Part shown: positions 1 through 6,502 of the stretch, piece by piece
Layout: the number at the start of each line of letters is the position of its first letter
Numbering within the stretch: position 1 is the stretch's first letter
Made by a program: the position numbers and the translations under genes
The notes under the pieces: generated by a model
Database searches by the model: none
What the model saw: only the letters and a program-made list of their open reading frames with translations
Told to the model about the DNA's origin: nothing
NCBI GenBank assembly: GCA_012271125.1
Contig: JAAXHB010000212.1
Coordinates: 1 to 9,016 of the forward strand
From: Actinomycetota bacterium
Lineage (GTDB): Bacteria > Actinomycetota > Acidimicrobiia > Acidimicrobiales > Aldehydirespiratoraceae
Length of the DNA: 9,016 nucleotides
Direction: 5' to 3'

Positions 1-1017
1 ATGGCAGGGCACTTGTTCGGCTACGAGGCAGCGTTAGCAATCGACCGCAGCGCCAACTGCCTGCGGCGGATGCGGGTGGCCTTGGAAGGCGCAGCCAACG
101 ACACACGCACCGGCGAAGAAGTCCTGGTGGAGTGCGCTGATGAGTTGCGATCTAGTGCCGACGATTTCCTGGATGGCTTGCGTCAAGGTAACTATGACGG
201 CACTCTGGAGGCGTCGACCGCTTTGCGACTGTCGACAGTGTTGCGTTACGCGATGGGGCTTGCCGACTTGGACGCCTACGAGCGAGAGCTGGGGGTAGCA
301 GGCACACCCGCCGACGTGTTAGAGGAGCTTTTTGCAGCCCTCGGAGATGCCATCGATCAGCTCACCCGTCCTATAGATGCGATTCGTCATCAGGCCAAGA
401 CGGTTACCGTTGGCATCTCCCGCTCTGATGAGACGATGCTGGCAACGGAGCTGGTGTCGGCAGTGCTAGCGGTTGGCGTGGCACGAGAGCGGCTTTCGTA
501 TGCGACGCTGCGAACACTGGCTGGGCTCGACCCTGCTGTTGCCGAAGTGATTGGGCACACTCGCTATGCGATTTCGGGTCTGGCCGATGCGGCTGAGGGA
601 GCGGATGGCCTTGGTGATGCTGACATTCAAGTCGCTAGTCAAGCCGGTGTTGCCATAGGCATCACGTCAAGAACATATGAGGACTCGCTCCTGCGAGGTG
701 CGAAGTTGCGGGTGGCTGTGGAGCGTGAGGTGTTGGCGGCTCGGAGTCGCCACGATGATCGCACGGTGGTGATGGTGCCTGAAACTGTCGGCGGCACGAC
801 CGCGGGGATCACCTTGTTACATGTGCGCTTTGCTGACAGGTTGACATCGCAGGCTGCGGTGAACTTGTTGTCGAACTACCGCAATCGGTACTTGCAGTTG
901 CGCGCGGTGGTGACCGAAACTGTGCCGACTTTTGATGACGCCAAGCTCGCCGACATCCCAGTGGAAGACATAGTCACCGCACCTATAGGTGATCTAGCCG
1001 ACCACTGGCAATCATGA
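1..1017 (+). CDS. C-terminal part of a probable large GlmS-related/SIS-type actinobacterial protein (5' end probably outside window)
   Basis: The reading frame is open from the first base, so the Met at position 1 may be internal and the true start may lie upstream. The 338 visible residues show no signal peptide or membrane segment. Recognisable stretches are GHLFGYEAALAID near the N-terminus, DAIRHQAKTVTVGISRSDE around residues 125-143, and a C-terminal ITLLHVRFADRL segment near 270. From memory these resemble the C-terminal region of the very long (about 1,000 residue or more) GlmS-like proteins often found upstream of acpS in actinobacteria, which pair a glutamine amidotransferase-like start with SIS domains. 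No such N-terminal domain is visible here, so the assignment is tentative. The gene ends at TGA 1015-1017, 39 bases before the next gene, on the same strand. The neighbours (acpS, nnrD, alr) suggest cell-envelope precursor supply. If the gene really starts at base 1, it would be a stand-alone protein of unknown function. Confidence 0.45.
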   Translation: MAGHLFGYEAALAIDRSANCLRRMRVALEGAANDTRTGEEVLVECADELRSSADDFLDGLRQGNYDGTLEASTALRLSTVLRYAMGLADLDAYERELGVAGTPADVLEELFAALGDAIDQLTRPIDAIRHQAKTVTVGISRSDETMLATELVSAVLAVGVARERLSYATLRTLAGLDPAVAEVIGHTRYAISGLADAAEGADGLGDADIQVASQAGVAIGITSRTYEDSLLRGAKLRVAVEREVLAARSRHDDRTVVMVPETVGGTTAGITLLHVRFADRLTSQAAVNLLSNYRNRYLQLRAVVTETVPTFDDAKLADIPVEDIVTAPIGDLADHWQS

Positions 1018-1056
1018 CGACAACGCCTACGGCGACGGACATAATGGCGCAAGCAG

Positions 1057-2505
1057 GTGGTGTCGGTGACGTCTGAATCAGTCGTTGGGGTTGGGGTTGA
1101 TCTTGTTGACATCGGGCGTTTTGGGGCTGTCATGGAGCGCCAGCCGTCGTTGATGGAGAGGGTCTTTAGCGAGGCAGAGCGCAGTTACTGTCAGCAATAC
1201 TCAAATCCGGCTGTCCGCTATGCGGCACGCTTCGCAGCCAAGGAAGCCACCTTGAAAGCACTAGGGCTGGGGCTCGGTGGAATGCGCATGGCAGAAATTG
1301 AGGTGCTGCGAGAATATGGCGAGCCTCCGCAGCTTCGGTTGGGTGATTCGGCGTCACGGGTGGCGGCTGACAGGGGGGTGTCGCGCCTGAGCGTGTCGTT
1401 GGCCCATACCGCGCAGGTCGCCCAAGCCACCGTCACTGCTTTTGGCACCAAACCAGTAGAGGGAACATTAGGAGAGAAGGGTTCGGGGGAGATTGGAGTT
1501 TTGGGGAGTGGTTCGACAGGACGTGTGTCGTCAGGTCTGCCGTTAACGCTTGGCGGGCCTTCGCTAATGGGTGACATCAAGACGGCTGATTTCACGGTGC
1601 CGGAGTCGTTGCCGGAGTCGCTGCCGTTTCCAGTCGACGACAACTGTGAGCTAATCACCGACGCTCACATTGCGCCGTTACCCACAGGCGACCAGCGCAC
1701 TCACAAGTGGGATTCAGCAGTTGTAGTAGTTGCCGGCTCAGCTGGCATGGAGGGTGCGGCATATCTGACTTGTGCTGCGGCGATGCGATCTGGTGCTCGC
1801 ATGGTGCACCTCAGCGCACCCGACAACGTCTACAAGCCACTTGAGGTTGTGCGATCTGATCCGCCGCTGAACGTTGACCCAAGCAGGTTTCATGTGTGTG
1901 CTGTAGGCCCCGGACTCGGGCGCGATGCTCAAGCTCAGGATCGTCTGCTGTCAGCGTTAAAACTTGACTTGCCAACAGTTATTGACGCCGACGCTTTGTC
2001 ACTACTGGATGCAACCGATGAGATAGCCCAAGCGATGTCTTATCGAATTAAGCGAGGAATACCAACGGTGGTGACGCCACATGCGGGAGAGTTTGAAGCG
2101 TTGCTTGGGCAGCCTTTGGATGAGGGAGACCCAGTAGGGCAGGCGCGGACATTGGTCGGGGCGATTGGTTGTGTGGTCTTGCTTAAGGGCTGGCCGACGG
2201 TGGTTGCATCGCCAAACGGCAAGGCGAAGGTCGTGACAAGCGGCTCGGCCAGGCTTGCCACCGCCGGAACCGGAGACGTGTTGACGGGAATGATCGCCGG
2301 CCGCCTAGCCGCCTTCAACAGTTTGCAAGATGTGAGCAGGTTGGGCAGCGACGGATTAGCCAGTAATGGATTGAACGGTGACGATGCAACCTTGGAGATT
2401 GCGTCCTCGGCTGCGCACTTGCACGCTAAAGCTGCGTTAGCGGTTCCCAATATTCGCTTGGTGGCAAGCGACCTTCTCGGCGTGCTGCCAGCGATTACGC
2501 CCTAA
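1057..2505 (+). CDS. acpS: Fusion protein: holo-[acyl-carrier-protein] synthase (AcpS) + ADP-dependent NAD(P)H-hydrate dehydratase (NnrD/YjeF C-terminal domain)
   Basis: This is a two-enzyme polypeptide. Residues ~9-130 are AcpS, which moves 4'-phosphopantetheine from CoA to apo-ACP. The signatures are GVGVDLVDIGRF (Mg-binding Asp15), FAAKEA (Glu63) and SVSLAHT (117). A Gly/Ser/Pro-rich linker covers ~130-200. Residues ~201-482 are NnrD, a ribokinase-fold ATP/ADP-dependent repair enzyme that dehydrates damaged NAD(P)H hydrate. Its motifs are VVVAGSAGMEGAA (224-235), GPGLG (284-288), DADAL (310-314), TPHAGE (340-345), LLKG (375-378) and AGTGDVLTG with catalytic Asp407. Key residues of both enzymes are present, so both may be active. 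The usual NnrE epimerase domain that precedes NnrD is missing and AcpS stands in its place. A further low-complexity insert lies at about 421-450. Starts GTG 1057, 1060 and 1066 are all possible. AGGTGG at 1055-1060 sits 5 bases before GTG 1066 and favours that one. The stop overlaps the alr start by one base. Confidence 0.93.
   Translation: MVSVTSESVVGVGVDLVDIGRFGAVMERQPSLMERVFSEAERSYCQQYSNPAVRYAARFAAKEATLKALGLGLGGMRMAEIEVLREYGEPPQLRLGDSASRVAADRGVSRLSVSLAHTAQVAQATVTAFGTKPVEGTLGEKGSGEIGVLGSGSTGRVSSGLPLTLGGPSLMGDIKTADFTVPESLPESLPFPVDDNCELITDAHIAPLPTGDQRTHKWDSAVVVVAGSAGMEGAAYLTCAAAMRSGARMVHLSAPDNVYKPLEVVRSDPPLNVDPSRFHVCAVGPGLGRDAQAQDRLLSALKLDLPTVIDADALSLLDATDEIAQAMSYRIKRGIPTVVTPHAGEFEALLGQPLDEGDPVGQARTLVGAIGCVVLLKGWPTVVASPNGKAKVVTSGSARLATAGTGDVLTGMIAGRLAAFNSLQDVSRLGSDGLASNGLNGDDATLEIASSAAHLHAKAALAVPNIRLVASDLLGVLPAITP
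1600..1623 (+). repeat. Two 12-bp tandem copies in the AcpS-NnrD linker
   Basis: Two adjacent in-frame copies of CCGGAGTCG(T/C)TG encode Pro-Glu-Ser-Leu twice. They differ at one base. They lie in the Gly/Ser/Pro-rich linker between the AcpS and NnrD domains, so copy-number change would alter linker length without breaking the frame. Confidence 0.8.
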
Positions 2506-3800
2506 TGCCCACCAGTCCGGTTGCGACGATGCGACCGACGGTTGCGCTAATCGATGCCGAGGCGATAACTCAAAACGCCCAAGCTTTAGCGGAGTTTGCC
2601 AAGCCCGCTGTGCTGTGCGCAGTCGTGAAAGCCAACGGCTACGGCCACGGAATTGAAACGGCGACAAAGGCAGCGGTCAAGGGCGGTGCGAGTTGGCTTG
2701 CAGTGGCGACATTGGCAGAAGCACTGGCTGCTGTTGACGCCTTGAACAGTGTCGAGCCAGAAGTCTCAAAGCCAGAAGTTTCAAAGACGGAAGCCTCTAA
2801 GTCTGAAGTCGCTGAGACGCCGGTGCTGGTCTTGTCGGAGCTTGACCCGAGCGTGGCACAAGCACAAAGCGTCTCAGGTCAGATTCGTTTCACGGTCGGG
2901 TCAGTCGAGGGAGTGCGTGCGCTGGCATCTGCGGGGGTGGCTCGGAAGGTGCACCTCAAGGTTGACACCGGAATGCATCGCATGGGTGTCGTTGAGTCGG
3001 AACTGTCGGCGGTTATTCAGGCGTTACAAGCCGCTGACGGAGTGCTGGAGCTAGAGGGTGCCTACACGCATCTCGCCGACGCCGACAACGTCGACGATGT
3101 CAACTCTGACAGCCTTGTCCCTTCCACTACTAACAGCTCAAACTACAGCAACTCCACCGACTCCATCGGCTTCACTTCCACACAGCTGCAGCGTTTCGAA
3201 GTCGCTCGAAGTCAACTTGTAGACGCTGGGCTGAACCCGTCGGTTATTCACGCCGCTAACTCAGCTGGGTTGCTGGCGCACCAGCCGTCACATTTCAACA
3301 TGGTGCGAGTCGGGTTAGCCCTGTATGGCGAACCCCCTGCTCCGGTATTCGCAGACTTGGTGAACGATTTAGGTCTGATGCCTGCCATGCGGCTGGTGTC
3401 GGCGGTGTCGGCGGTGCGGACAGTGCCGGCAGGTGAAACCGTTTCATATGGTCGTCACTGGACTGCGACAGAACCGACTTGTGTCGCAACCGTTCCCATC
3501 GGCTATGGCGACGGCATCCGTCGCAACAGCGGCCCCGCAGGCGTAGAGGTATTGATCCGCGGTCGGCGTTGCCCGATTGTGGGGATGGTGACGATGGATC
3601 AGCTCATGGTGGCGGTGCCTGATGTCGTTGCCGCCGATGTTGTCACCGGAGACGAGGTGGTGCTAATCGGTCGACAAGGCAATAAAGAAAGCAGTGACAA
3701 TGTTGTTACAGCCACAGAGATTGCCGCTTGCCTTGGCACTGTCGCTTATGAAGTGATCGTAGGCCTTTCAGATCGCATCCCTCGCCGAACAATTAACTAG
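2505..3800 (+). CDS. alr: Alanine racemase (PLP-dependent, fold type III)
   Basis: It interconverts L- and D-alanine in the cytoplasm and supplies D-Ala for peptidoglycan. The PLP lysine is K42 in VVKANGYGHG. Also present are HLKVDTGMHRMG (150-161), HAANSAGLL (249-257), VRVGLALYG (267-275, with the cofactor-contacting Arg268), the catalytic tyrosine Y315 in VSYGRHW, and GMVTMDQ (360-366) where many homologues read CMDQ. At 431 residues it is longer than the usual 360-390. The excess is two low-complexity inserts, residues 81-106 (four five-residue repeats) and about 193-224 (Ser/Asn/Thr-rich). ATG 2505 overlaps the TAA of the upstream fusion gene (TAATG), which indicates translational coupling. 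Met9 (2529) is an alternative start closer to the conserved core. The tsaE/tsaB genes often found next to alr in actinobacteria are absent here. Confidence 0.96.
   Translation: MPTSPVATMRPTVALIDAEAITQNAQALAEFAKPAVLCAVVKANGYGHGIETATKAAVKGGASWLAVATLAEALAAVDALNSVEPEVSKPEVSKTEASKSEVAETPVLVLSELDPSVAQAQSVSGQIRFTVGSVEGVRALASAGVARKVHLKVDTGMHRMGVVESELSAVIQALQAADGVLELEGAYTHLADADNVDDVNSDSLVPSTTNSSNYSNSTDSIGFTSTQLQRFEVARSQLVDAGLNPSVIHAANSAGLLAHQPSHFNMVRVGLALYGEPPAPVFADLVNDLGLMPAMRLVSAVSAVRTVPAGETVSYGRHWTATEPTCVATVPIGYGDGIRRNSGPAGVEVLIRGRRCPIVGMVTMDQLMVAVPDVVAADVVTGDEVVLIGRQGNKESSDNVVTATEIAACLGTVAYEVIVGLSDRIPRRTIN
2757..2816 (+). repeat. Four 15-bp imperfect tandem repeats inside alr
   Basis: Four in-frame 15-base units encode PEVSK, PEVSK, TEASK and SEVAE (Alr residues 85-104). 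The first two units are nearly identical at the DNA level (CCAGAAGT then CTCAAAG or TTCAAAG) and the last two have drifted. They form a charged surface insert in a region where the family normally has a short connection before the LVL strand. Unit length is a multiple of three, so gain or loss would keep the frame. Confidence 0.85.
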
Positions 3801-3925
3801 CCCCGCTATCTCGCCCATACTTTTCCTTTCCCATCACTAACCCTCCCCCTTCCCCAAACCACCCTCTCCTTTTCTCAACCACCTCCACCCACGCTCCTTC
3901 TCCTGTCACCCTCCCTTACCTTCCG
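3801..3925 (+). terminator. C-rich, G-poor spacer after alr: candidate Rho-utilisation (rut) region
   Basis: About 125 bases directly after the alr stop are overwhelmingly C, T and A. Only five isolated G residues occur, and long pyrimidine runs are present. No intrinsic hairpin or T-tract is evident. A long stretch with C greatly exceeding G and little structure is the known hallmark of Rho loading sites, and the position between an operon end and the next gene fits. This is a composition-based inference with no direct proof of termination. Confidence 0.45.
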
Positions 3926-3932
3926 CAGGCAC

Positions 3933-3945
3933 TACCTTTAGCACT
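3933..3945 (+). promoter_or_regulatory. Candidate -10 element giving a leaderless transcript for the AIM24-family gene
   Basis: TACCTT (3933-3938) fits the TANNNT -10 pattern and ends 7 bases before ATG 3946, so transcription would begin at or next to the A of the start codon. No convincing -35 is seen. The only purine-rich stretch (GCAGG, 3925-3929) is 16 bases from the ATG, too far for a normal Shine-Dalgarno site. Both facts favour a leaderless mRNA, a common arrangement in actinobacteria. Confidence 0.4.
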
Positions 3946-4728
3946 ATGAACAGTCACGAAATCGACTATCAGATTTACGGCGACGACATGCAGTTCGTCG
4001 AAATCGAACTCGACCCGGGCGAGGTCGTCGTAGCTGAGGCGGGGGCGATGATGTACATGGAGCACGACATCACCTTCGAAGCCAAGATGGGCGACGGCTC
4101 CGACCCCGACGAGTCTGGCTGGAAGAAGCTCAAGGGCGCAGCCAAGCGTGCGCTGGCGCAAGAGTCGGTGTTTATGACGCACTTCATGAACGCTGCGCCG
4201 TCAGGCAAGCGGCGGGTGGCGATGGCTGCTCCGTATCCGGGCAAGATCGTGCCTTTTGATCTGGCTGCCGCCGGCGGGCAGATACTTGCCCAAAAAGATG
4301 CGTTCTTGTGCGCTGCTGCGGGCACCAGGATTGATATTGCCTTCAATCGCAAGCTCGGAACTGGCTTATTCGGCGGTGAAGGTTTTATTTTGCAAAACAT
4401 CACCGGCGACGGCAAAGCCTTTTTACATGCCGGCGGGACGATTATCGAAAAAGAGCTCCAGGGTGAGACCTTGCGGGTCGACACTGGCTGCTTGGTGGCG
4501 TTTCAGCCACAGATTGCCTATTCAATTGAGCGAGCCGGCAACCTTAAGTCGATGGTGCTAGGCGGCGAGGGATTGTTTCTTGCGACCTTGACCGGTCATG
4601 GACGTGTCTGGTTGCAGTCGTTGCCGTTCAATCGCATTGCTGATCGAGTCGCCGCCAACCTCGCTCCCGGCGGCTCTCAAGGCGAAGGCTCTGTAATCGG
4701 AGGCATCTCCAACCTCTTCGAACGCTAA
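3946..4728 (+). CDS. AIM24 / TIGR00266 family protein (TRAP-like beta fold)
   Basis: This is a 260-residue conserved protein of the family that includes yeast mitochondrial AIM24. The biochemical role of the bacterial members is not established. The sequence shows the family's internal repetition: ELDPGEVVVAEAGAMMYME near 21-39, then LFGGEGFILQNITGDGKAFL (141-160), echoed by LGGEGLFLATLTGHGRVWL (205-223). That is a GGEG-x2-L-x3-TG-x-G pattern twice, consistent with stacked beta units. No signal peptide or membrane helix is visible, so it is probably cytoplasmic. The length is typical for the family. The start at 3946 matches the family N-terminus and lacks a Shine-Dalgarno site. It seems to be a single-gene unit, bounded by the C-rich spacer upstream and a hairpin just after its stop. 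Confidence 0.9.
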   Translation: MNSHEIDYQIYGDDMQFVEIELDPGEVVVAEAGAMMYMEHDITFEAKMGDGSDPDESGWKKLKGAAKRALAQESVFMTHFMNAAPSGKRRVAMAAPYPGKIVPFDLAAAGGQILAQKDAFLCAAAGTRIDIAFNRKLGTGLFGGEGFILQNITGDGKAFLHAGGTIIEKELQGETLRVDTGCLVAFQPQIAYSIERAGNLKSMVLGGEGLFLATLTGHGRVWLQSLPFNRIADRVAANLAPGGSQGEGSVIGGISNLFER

Positions 4729-4749
4729 CCCCCAGTCATTCTGTGGGGT
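4728..4749 (+). terminator. Hairpin directly after the AIM24-family gene
   Basis: The sequence starting at the last base of the TAA stop folds as ACCCC-CAG, loop TCATT, CTG-(bulged T)-GGGGT. This is eight base pairs with one bulge and a five-base loop. No T-run follows. Hairpins lacking the U-tract are common termination candidates in actinobacteria. Confidence 0.55.
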
Positions 4750-4768
4750 CATGTCATCTAGTACCCCG

Positions 4769-4796
4769 TTGACCGGTGGTAGGTTATGATTATAAA
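4769..4796 (+). promoter_or_regulatory. Candidate sigma-70-type promoter of the first Fic gene
   Basis: TTGACC (4769-4774, five of six to TTGACA), a 16-base spacer and TATAAA (4791-4796, five of six to TATAAT) make a good promoter match in an AT-rich stretch. Transcription would begin near 4803, inside the inverted repeat that follows, leaving a leader of about 115 bases. TATAGT (4879-4884), with TTGAGT 19 bases upstream of it, is a second, weaker candidate nearer the gene. Confidence 0.5.
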
Positions 4797-4801
4797 AATA
4801 G

Positions 4802-4835
4802 CGACCCTAAATCGCGATTTTCATATTTCGGGTCG
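4802..4835. promoter_or_regulatory. Inverted repeat (11-bp arms) overlapping the predicted start of transcription: candidate operator
   Basis: CGACCCTAAAT (4802-4812) and ATTTCGGGTCG (4825-4835) are reverse complements with one mismatch, separated by 12 bases. An overlapping perfect 12-bp palindrome, AAATCGCGATTT, lies at 4809-4820. The element begins about six bases downstream of the candidate -10, where a bound repressor would block initiation. It could also fold as an RNA hairpin in the leader. The Fic protein encoded next has a winged-helix-like region, so autoregulation is a reasonable inference. Confidence 0.5.
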
Positions 4836-4918
4836 GGAAATTACGTTTGAAATTTGAGTGGATTAACTGAAATGTGGTTATAGTAGTTAGCACTGGCCAC
4901 GAGCAGGGAGAGACACCT

Positions 4919-6367
4919 ATGGGCTATTACGTCAAGCGTTTTTGGGATCTGCCCAAAGGCAGCAGCAGACCTGTTCGTCCAGGCGATATTCCGGAGGGGA
5001 TATACGACACATATGTGCCTCACGAAATAGCCAATTTAGATGTCCTAATTGACAGCGAGACTGCTAAAAAATTGTCTAGTGCAGAAGCAAGTCTTGCCAA
5101 GTTCCGAACGATGCGAAGCACGGATAACATTTCTGCCGCGGAATGGTTGATGCGACGCGCAGAGAGCGCGGCATCAAGCATGATTGAGGGGCTGCACACT
5201 TATCCGCGAGAGGTGACGCGCACCGAAGTCAAGTTTAGATCCAAGCCCAGCAACGAGGACTCCAAAGCTATGGAGTTAGTGCGGAACATAATCGCATTTG
5301 ATCAGGCCCTGGATCGTGACCCCAGTGTTGACATAACCCTTGATGACCTCTTAGATACCCAGGCAACTATAAAAGGTCCCATGTATCTCTACAGTGGGAT
5401 ACTGCGTCCAGCGCAAAACTGGATTGGTGGATTCGGCGGTATGCCACTATTCGCAACTTTTGTTCCGCCACCGCCTTCGTTCATTCGTAGATTGATGGAT
5501 GACTTGATCACACGTGTGAACAATCCAATCGGACCGCCATTGGTTGAGATTGCCTTGGTTCATGCGCAGTTTGAGACGGTCCATCCTTTTGGTGACGGTA
5601 ACGGGCGCACCGGTCGGGCATTAATGCAGATGATGTTGCGCAAGAGCGAGCAGGTAACCAATGGCACGTTGCCAATTAGCGTTCCGCTTGCATTTGATAG
5701 GGATCGCTACATCGCTGCCTTGACGAAGTCACATTTCGTCGGCGACCCTGGTGATCCCGCTAGAAGCCATTGCTATCGAGACATCATTCAGCTTGTAGCA
5801 GATGCTGTTGTAGGAGCAACTCAATACGCCGAGCGATTATTGGAAATGATTGAGCTACTTGTTAATTACTGGCGTTCACTCGCAACATCTGCAGGGCTGA
5901 AGCATTCCTCAGCACCCTTTAGATTGATTGAGCTCTTGCCGCGGTGGCCAGCCTTTGACATCAGCCAAGTTGCTGAGTTATTGGAAGTTTCGGAGCAGAC
6001 GGCTCGGTACAGCGCCGAGACACTGGAACGGATAGGAGTCCTGGTGCAGAGTGTTTCGAATGATAAGCATCGCATATATGAGGCAGATGCTCTTATGAAC
6101 ACGTACAGAGATATGGTCAACTTTTCAACCGGGCAATCGGAGGTGGTTGACCCAACTGTGCCGGGAACAACGCCGTACTCGTTGAGGACGGACACTGTGA
6201 CCATTTATACGCCAATCAGCAATCCAGGAACTGCGGATGCGTGTGGGTATGTGGGGCCAAGGACAAAGCGAGAATGTATTCGTCGCATTGGGCATCCTGG
6301 GGCGCACCGATACCCGCCTGCTGCAGCGTCAAGATCGGATGAAGCAGCTAGCTCAGACGCCGCCTAA
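4919..6367 (+). CDS. Fic-domain protein 1 (probable AMP-transferase) with Fic_N, wHTH-like region and C-terminal Cys/His tail
   Basis: Fic enzymes usually transfer AMP from ATP to a Ser, Thr or Tyr hydroxyl of a target protein. In the 482 residues, Fic_N-like sequence comes first (YVPHEIANLDVLI, 32-44). Next is the class II inhibitory motif S86-SMI-E90-G91, whose Glu normally blocks productive ATP binding. The target-docking flap region follows (RPAQNWIGG, 163-171), then the full catalytic loop HPFGDGNGRTGR (222-233) with His222. Residues ~335-395 look like a winged helix (ISQVAELLEVSEQTARYSAETL). After a variable linker the C-terminus has C442-x10-C453-x5-H459-x3-H463, a zinc-knuckle-like spacing, then an Ala/Ser-rich end. 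ATG 4919 was chosen because AGGGAGAGA (4905-4913) precedes it at proper distance. The longer frame from GTG 4874 lacks such a site and adds non-conserved residues. All catalytic residues are intact. The target is unknown. The second Fic gene follows after 135 bases. Confidence 0.93.
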   Translation: MGYYVKRFWDLPKGSSRPVRPGDIPEGIYDTYVPHEIANLDVLIDSETAKKLSSAEASLAKFRTMRSTDNISAAEWLMRRAESAASSMIEGLHTYPREVTRTEVKFRSKPSNEDSKAMELVRNIIAFDQALDRDPSVDITLDDLLDTQATIKGPMYLYSGILRPAQNWIGGFGGMPLFATFVPPPPSFIRRLMDDLITRVNNPIGPPLVEIALVHAQFETVHPFGDGNGRTGRALMQMMLRKSEQVTNGTLPISVPLAFDRDRYIAALTKSHFVGDPGDPARSHCYRDIIQLVADAVVGATQYAERLLEMIELLVNYWRSLATSAGLKHSSAPFRLIELLPRWPAFDISQVAELLEVSEQTARYSAETLERIGVLVQSVSNDKHRIYEADALMNTYRDMVNFSTGQSEVVDPTVPGTTPYSLRTDTVTIYTPISNPGTADACGYVGPRTKRECIRRIGHPGAHRYPPAAASRSDEAASSDAA

Positions 6368-6422
6368 GCGATTCAGTTCCTAATTTGATAGGAGTTGATG
6401 TCGCAAGCAAGTTGGGACTGCT

Positions 6423-6498
6423 AAGTGTCTAGTGGTTAGACATTTAGCAAATAAGTGTCCAGAGTCTAGACACTTAAGATATCAAGTGTCTAGACTTG
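6423..6498. repeat. Three-copy operator-like array upstream of the second Fic gene
   Basis: AAGTGTC(T/C)AG occurs at 6423, 6453 and 6484, spacings of 30 and 31 bases, close to three helical turns. The first two copies are each the left arm of a 23-bp inverted repeat. Site A (6423-6445) has arms AAGTGTCTA / TAGACATTT with one mismatch. Site B (6453-6475) has arms AAGTGTCCAGA / TCTAGACACTT with one mismatch. Site C (6484-6498) keeps the left arm and the GTCTAGAC core but loses the outer right arm. All lie in the 135-base Fic1-Fic2 gap and end five bases before the GTG start. The geometry suggests cooperative binding of a dimeric regulator on one face of the DNA. The binder is unknown. One of the Fic proteins, through its wHTH, is the simplest guess. 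Confidence 0.75.
6467..6496 (+). promoter_or_regulatory. Candidate promoter of the second Fic gene, embedded in the operator array
   Basis: TAGACA (6467-6472) resembles a -35 (five of six to TTGACA). TAGACT (6491-6496) fits TANNNT as a -10, at an 18-base spacing. The -10 ends six bases before GTG 6503, so the mRNA would be leaderless, which agrees with the lack of a well-spaced Shine-Dalgarno site. The -35 falls in the right arm of site B and the -10 inside site C, so regulator binding would occlude RNA polymerase. TAAGAT (6475-6480) is an alternative -10. Confidence 0.35.
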
Positions 6499-6502
6499 GG
6501 AT

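Noticed and set aside
1218..1658. 146-codon - strand frame opposite the AcpS part of the fusion gene, and similar long - strand frames opposite nnrD and the AIM24 gene.
   Set aside because: They lie opposite clearly conserved enzyme motifs and have low-complexity compositions typical of antisense shadows in moderately GC-rich coding DNA.
4874..4918. Upstream GTG start for the first Fic protein adding 15 residues.
   Set aside because: There is no ribosome site before 4874, whereas AGGGAGAGA at 4905-4913 is correctly placed for ATG 4919. The added residues do not match the N-terminus of the second Fic protein.
6398..6424. Eight-codon ORF (MSQASWDC) preceded by AGGAG, between the two Fic genes, stopping at the first operator copy.
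   Set aside because: The Shine-Dalgarno spacing is only about three bases, the peptide has no recognisable content, and such short ORFs arise by chance. A leader peptide cannot be excluded.
6423..6498. Short repeats at 30-31 bp spacing resembling a tiny CRISPR array.
   Set aside because: The conserved unit is only about 10 bases. The intervals contain the inverted partner arms rather than unique spacers, and the array abuts a start codon, so operators explain it better.
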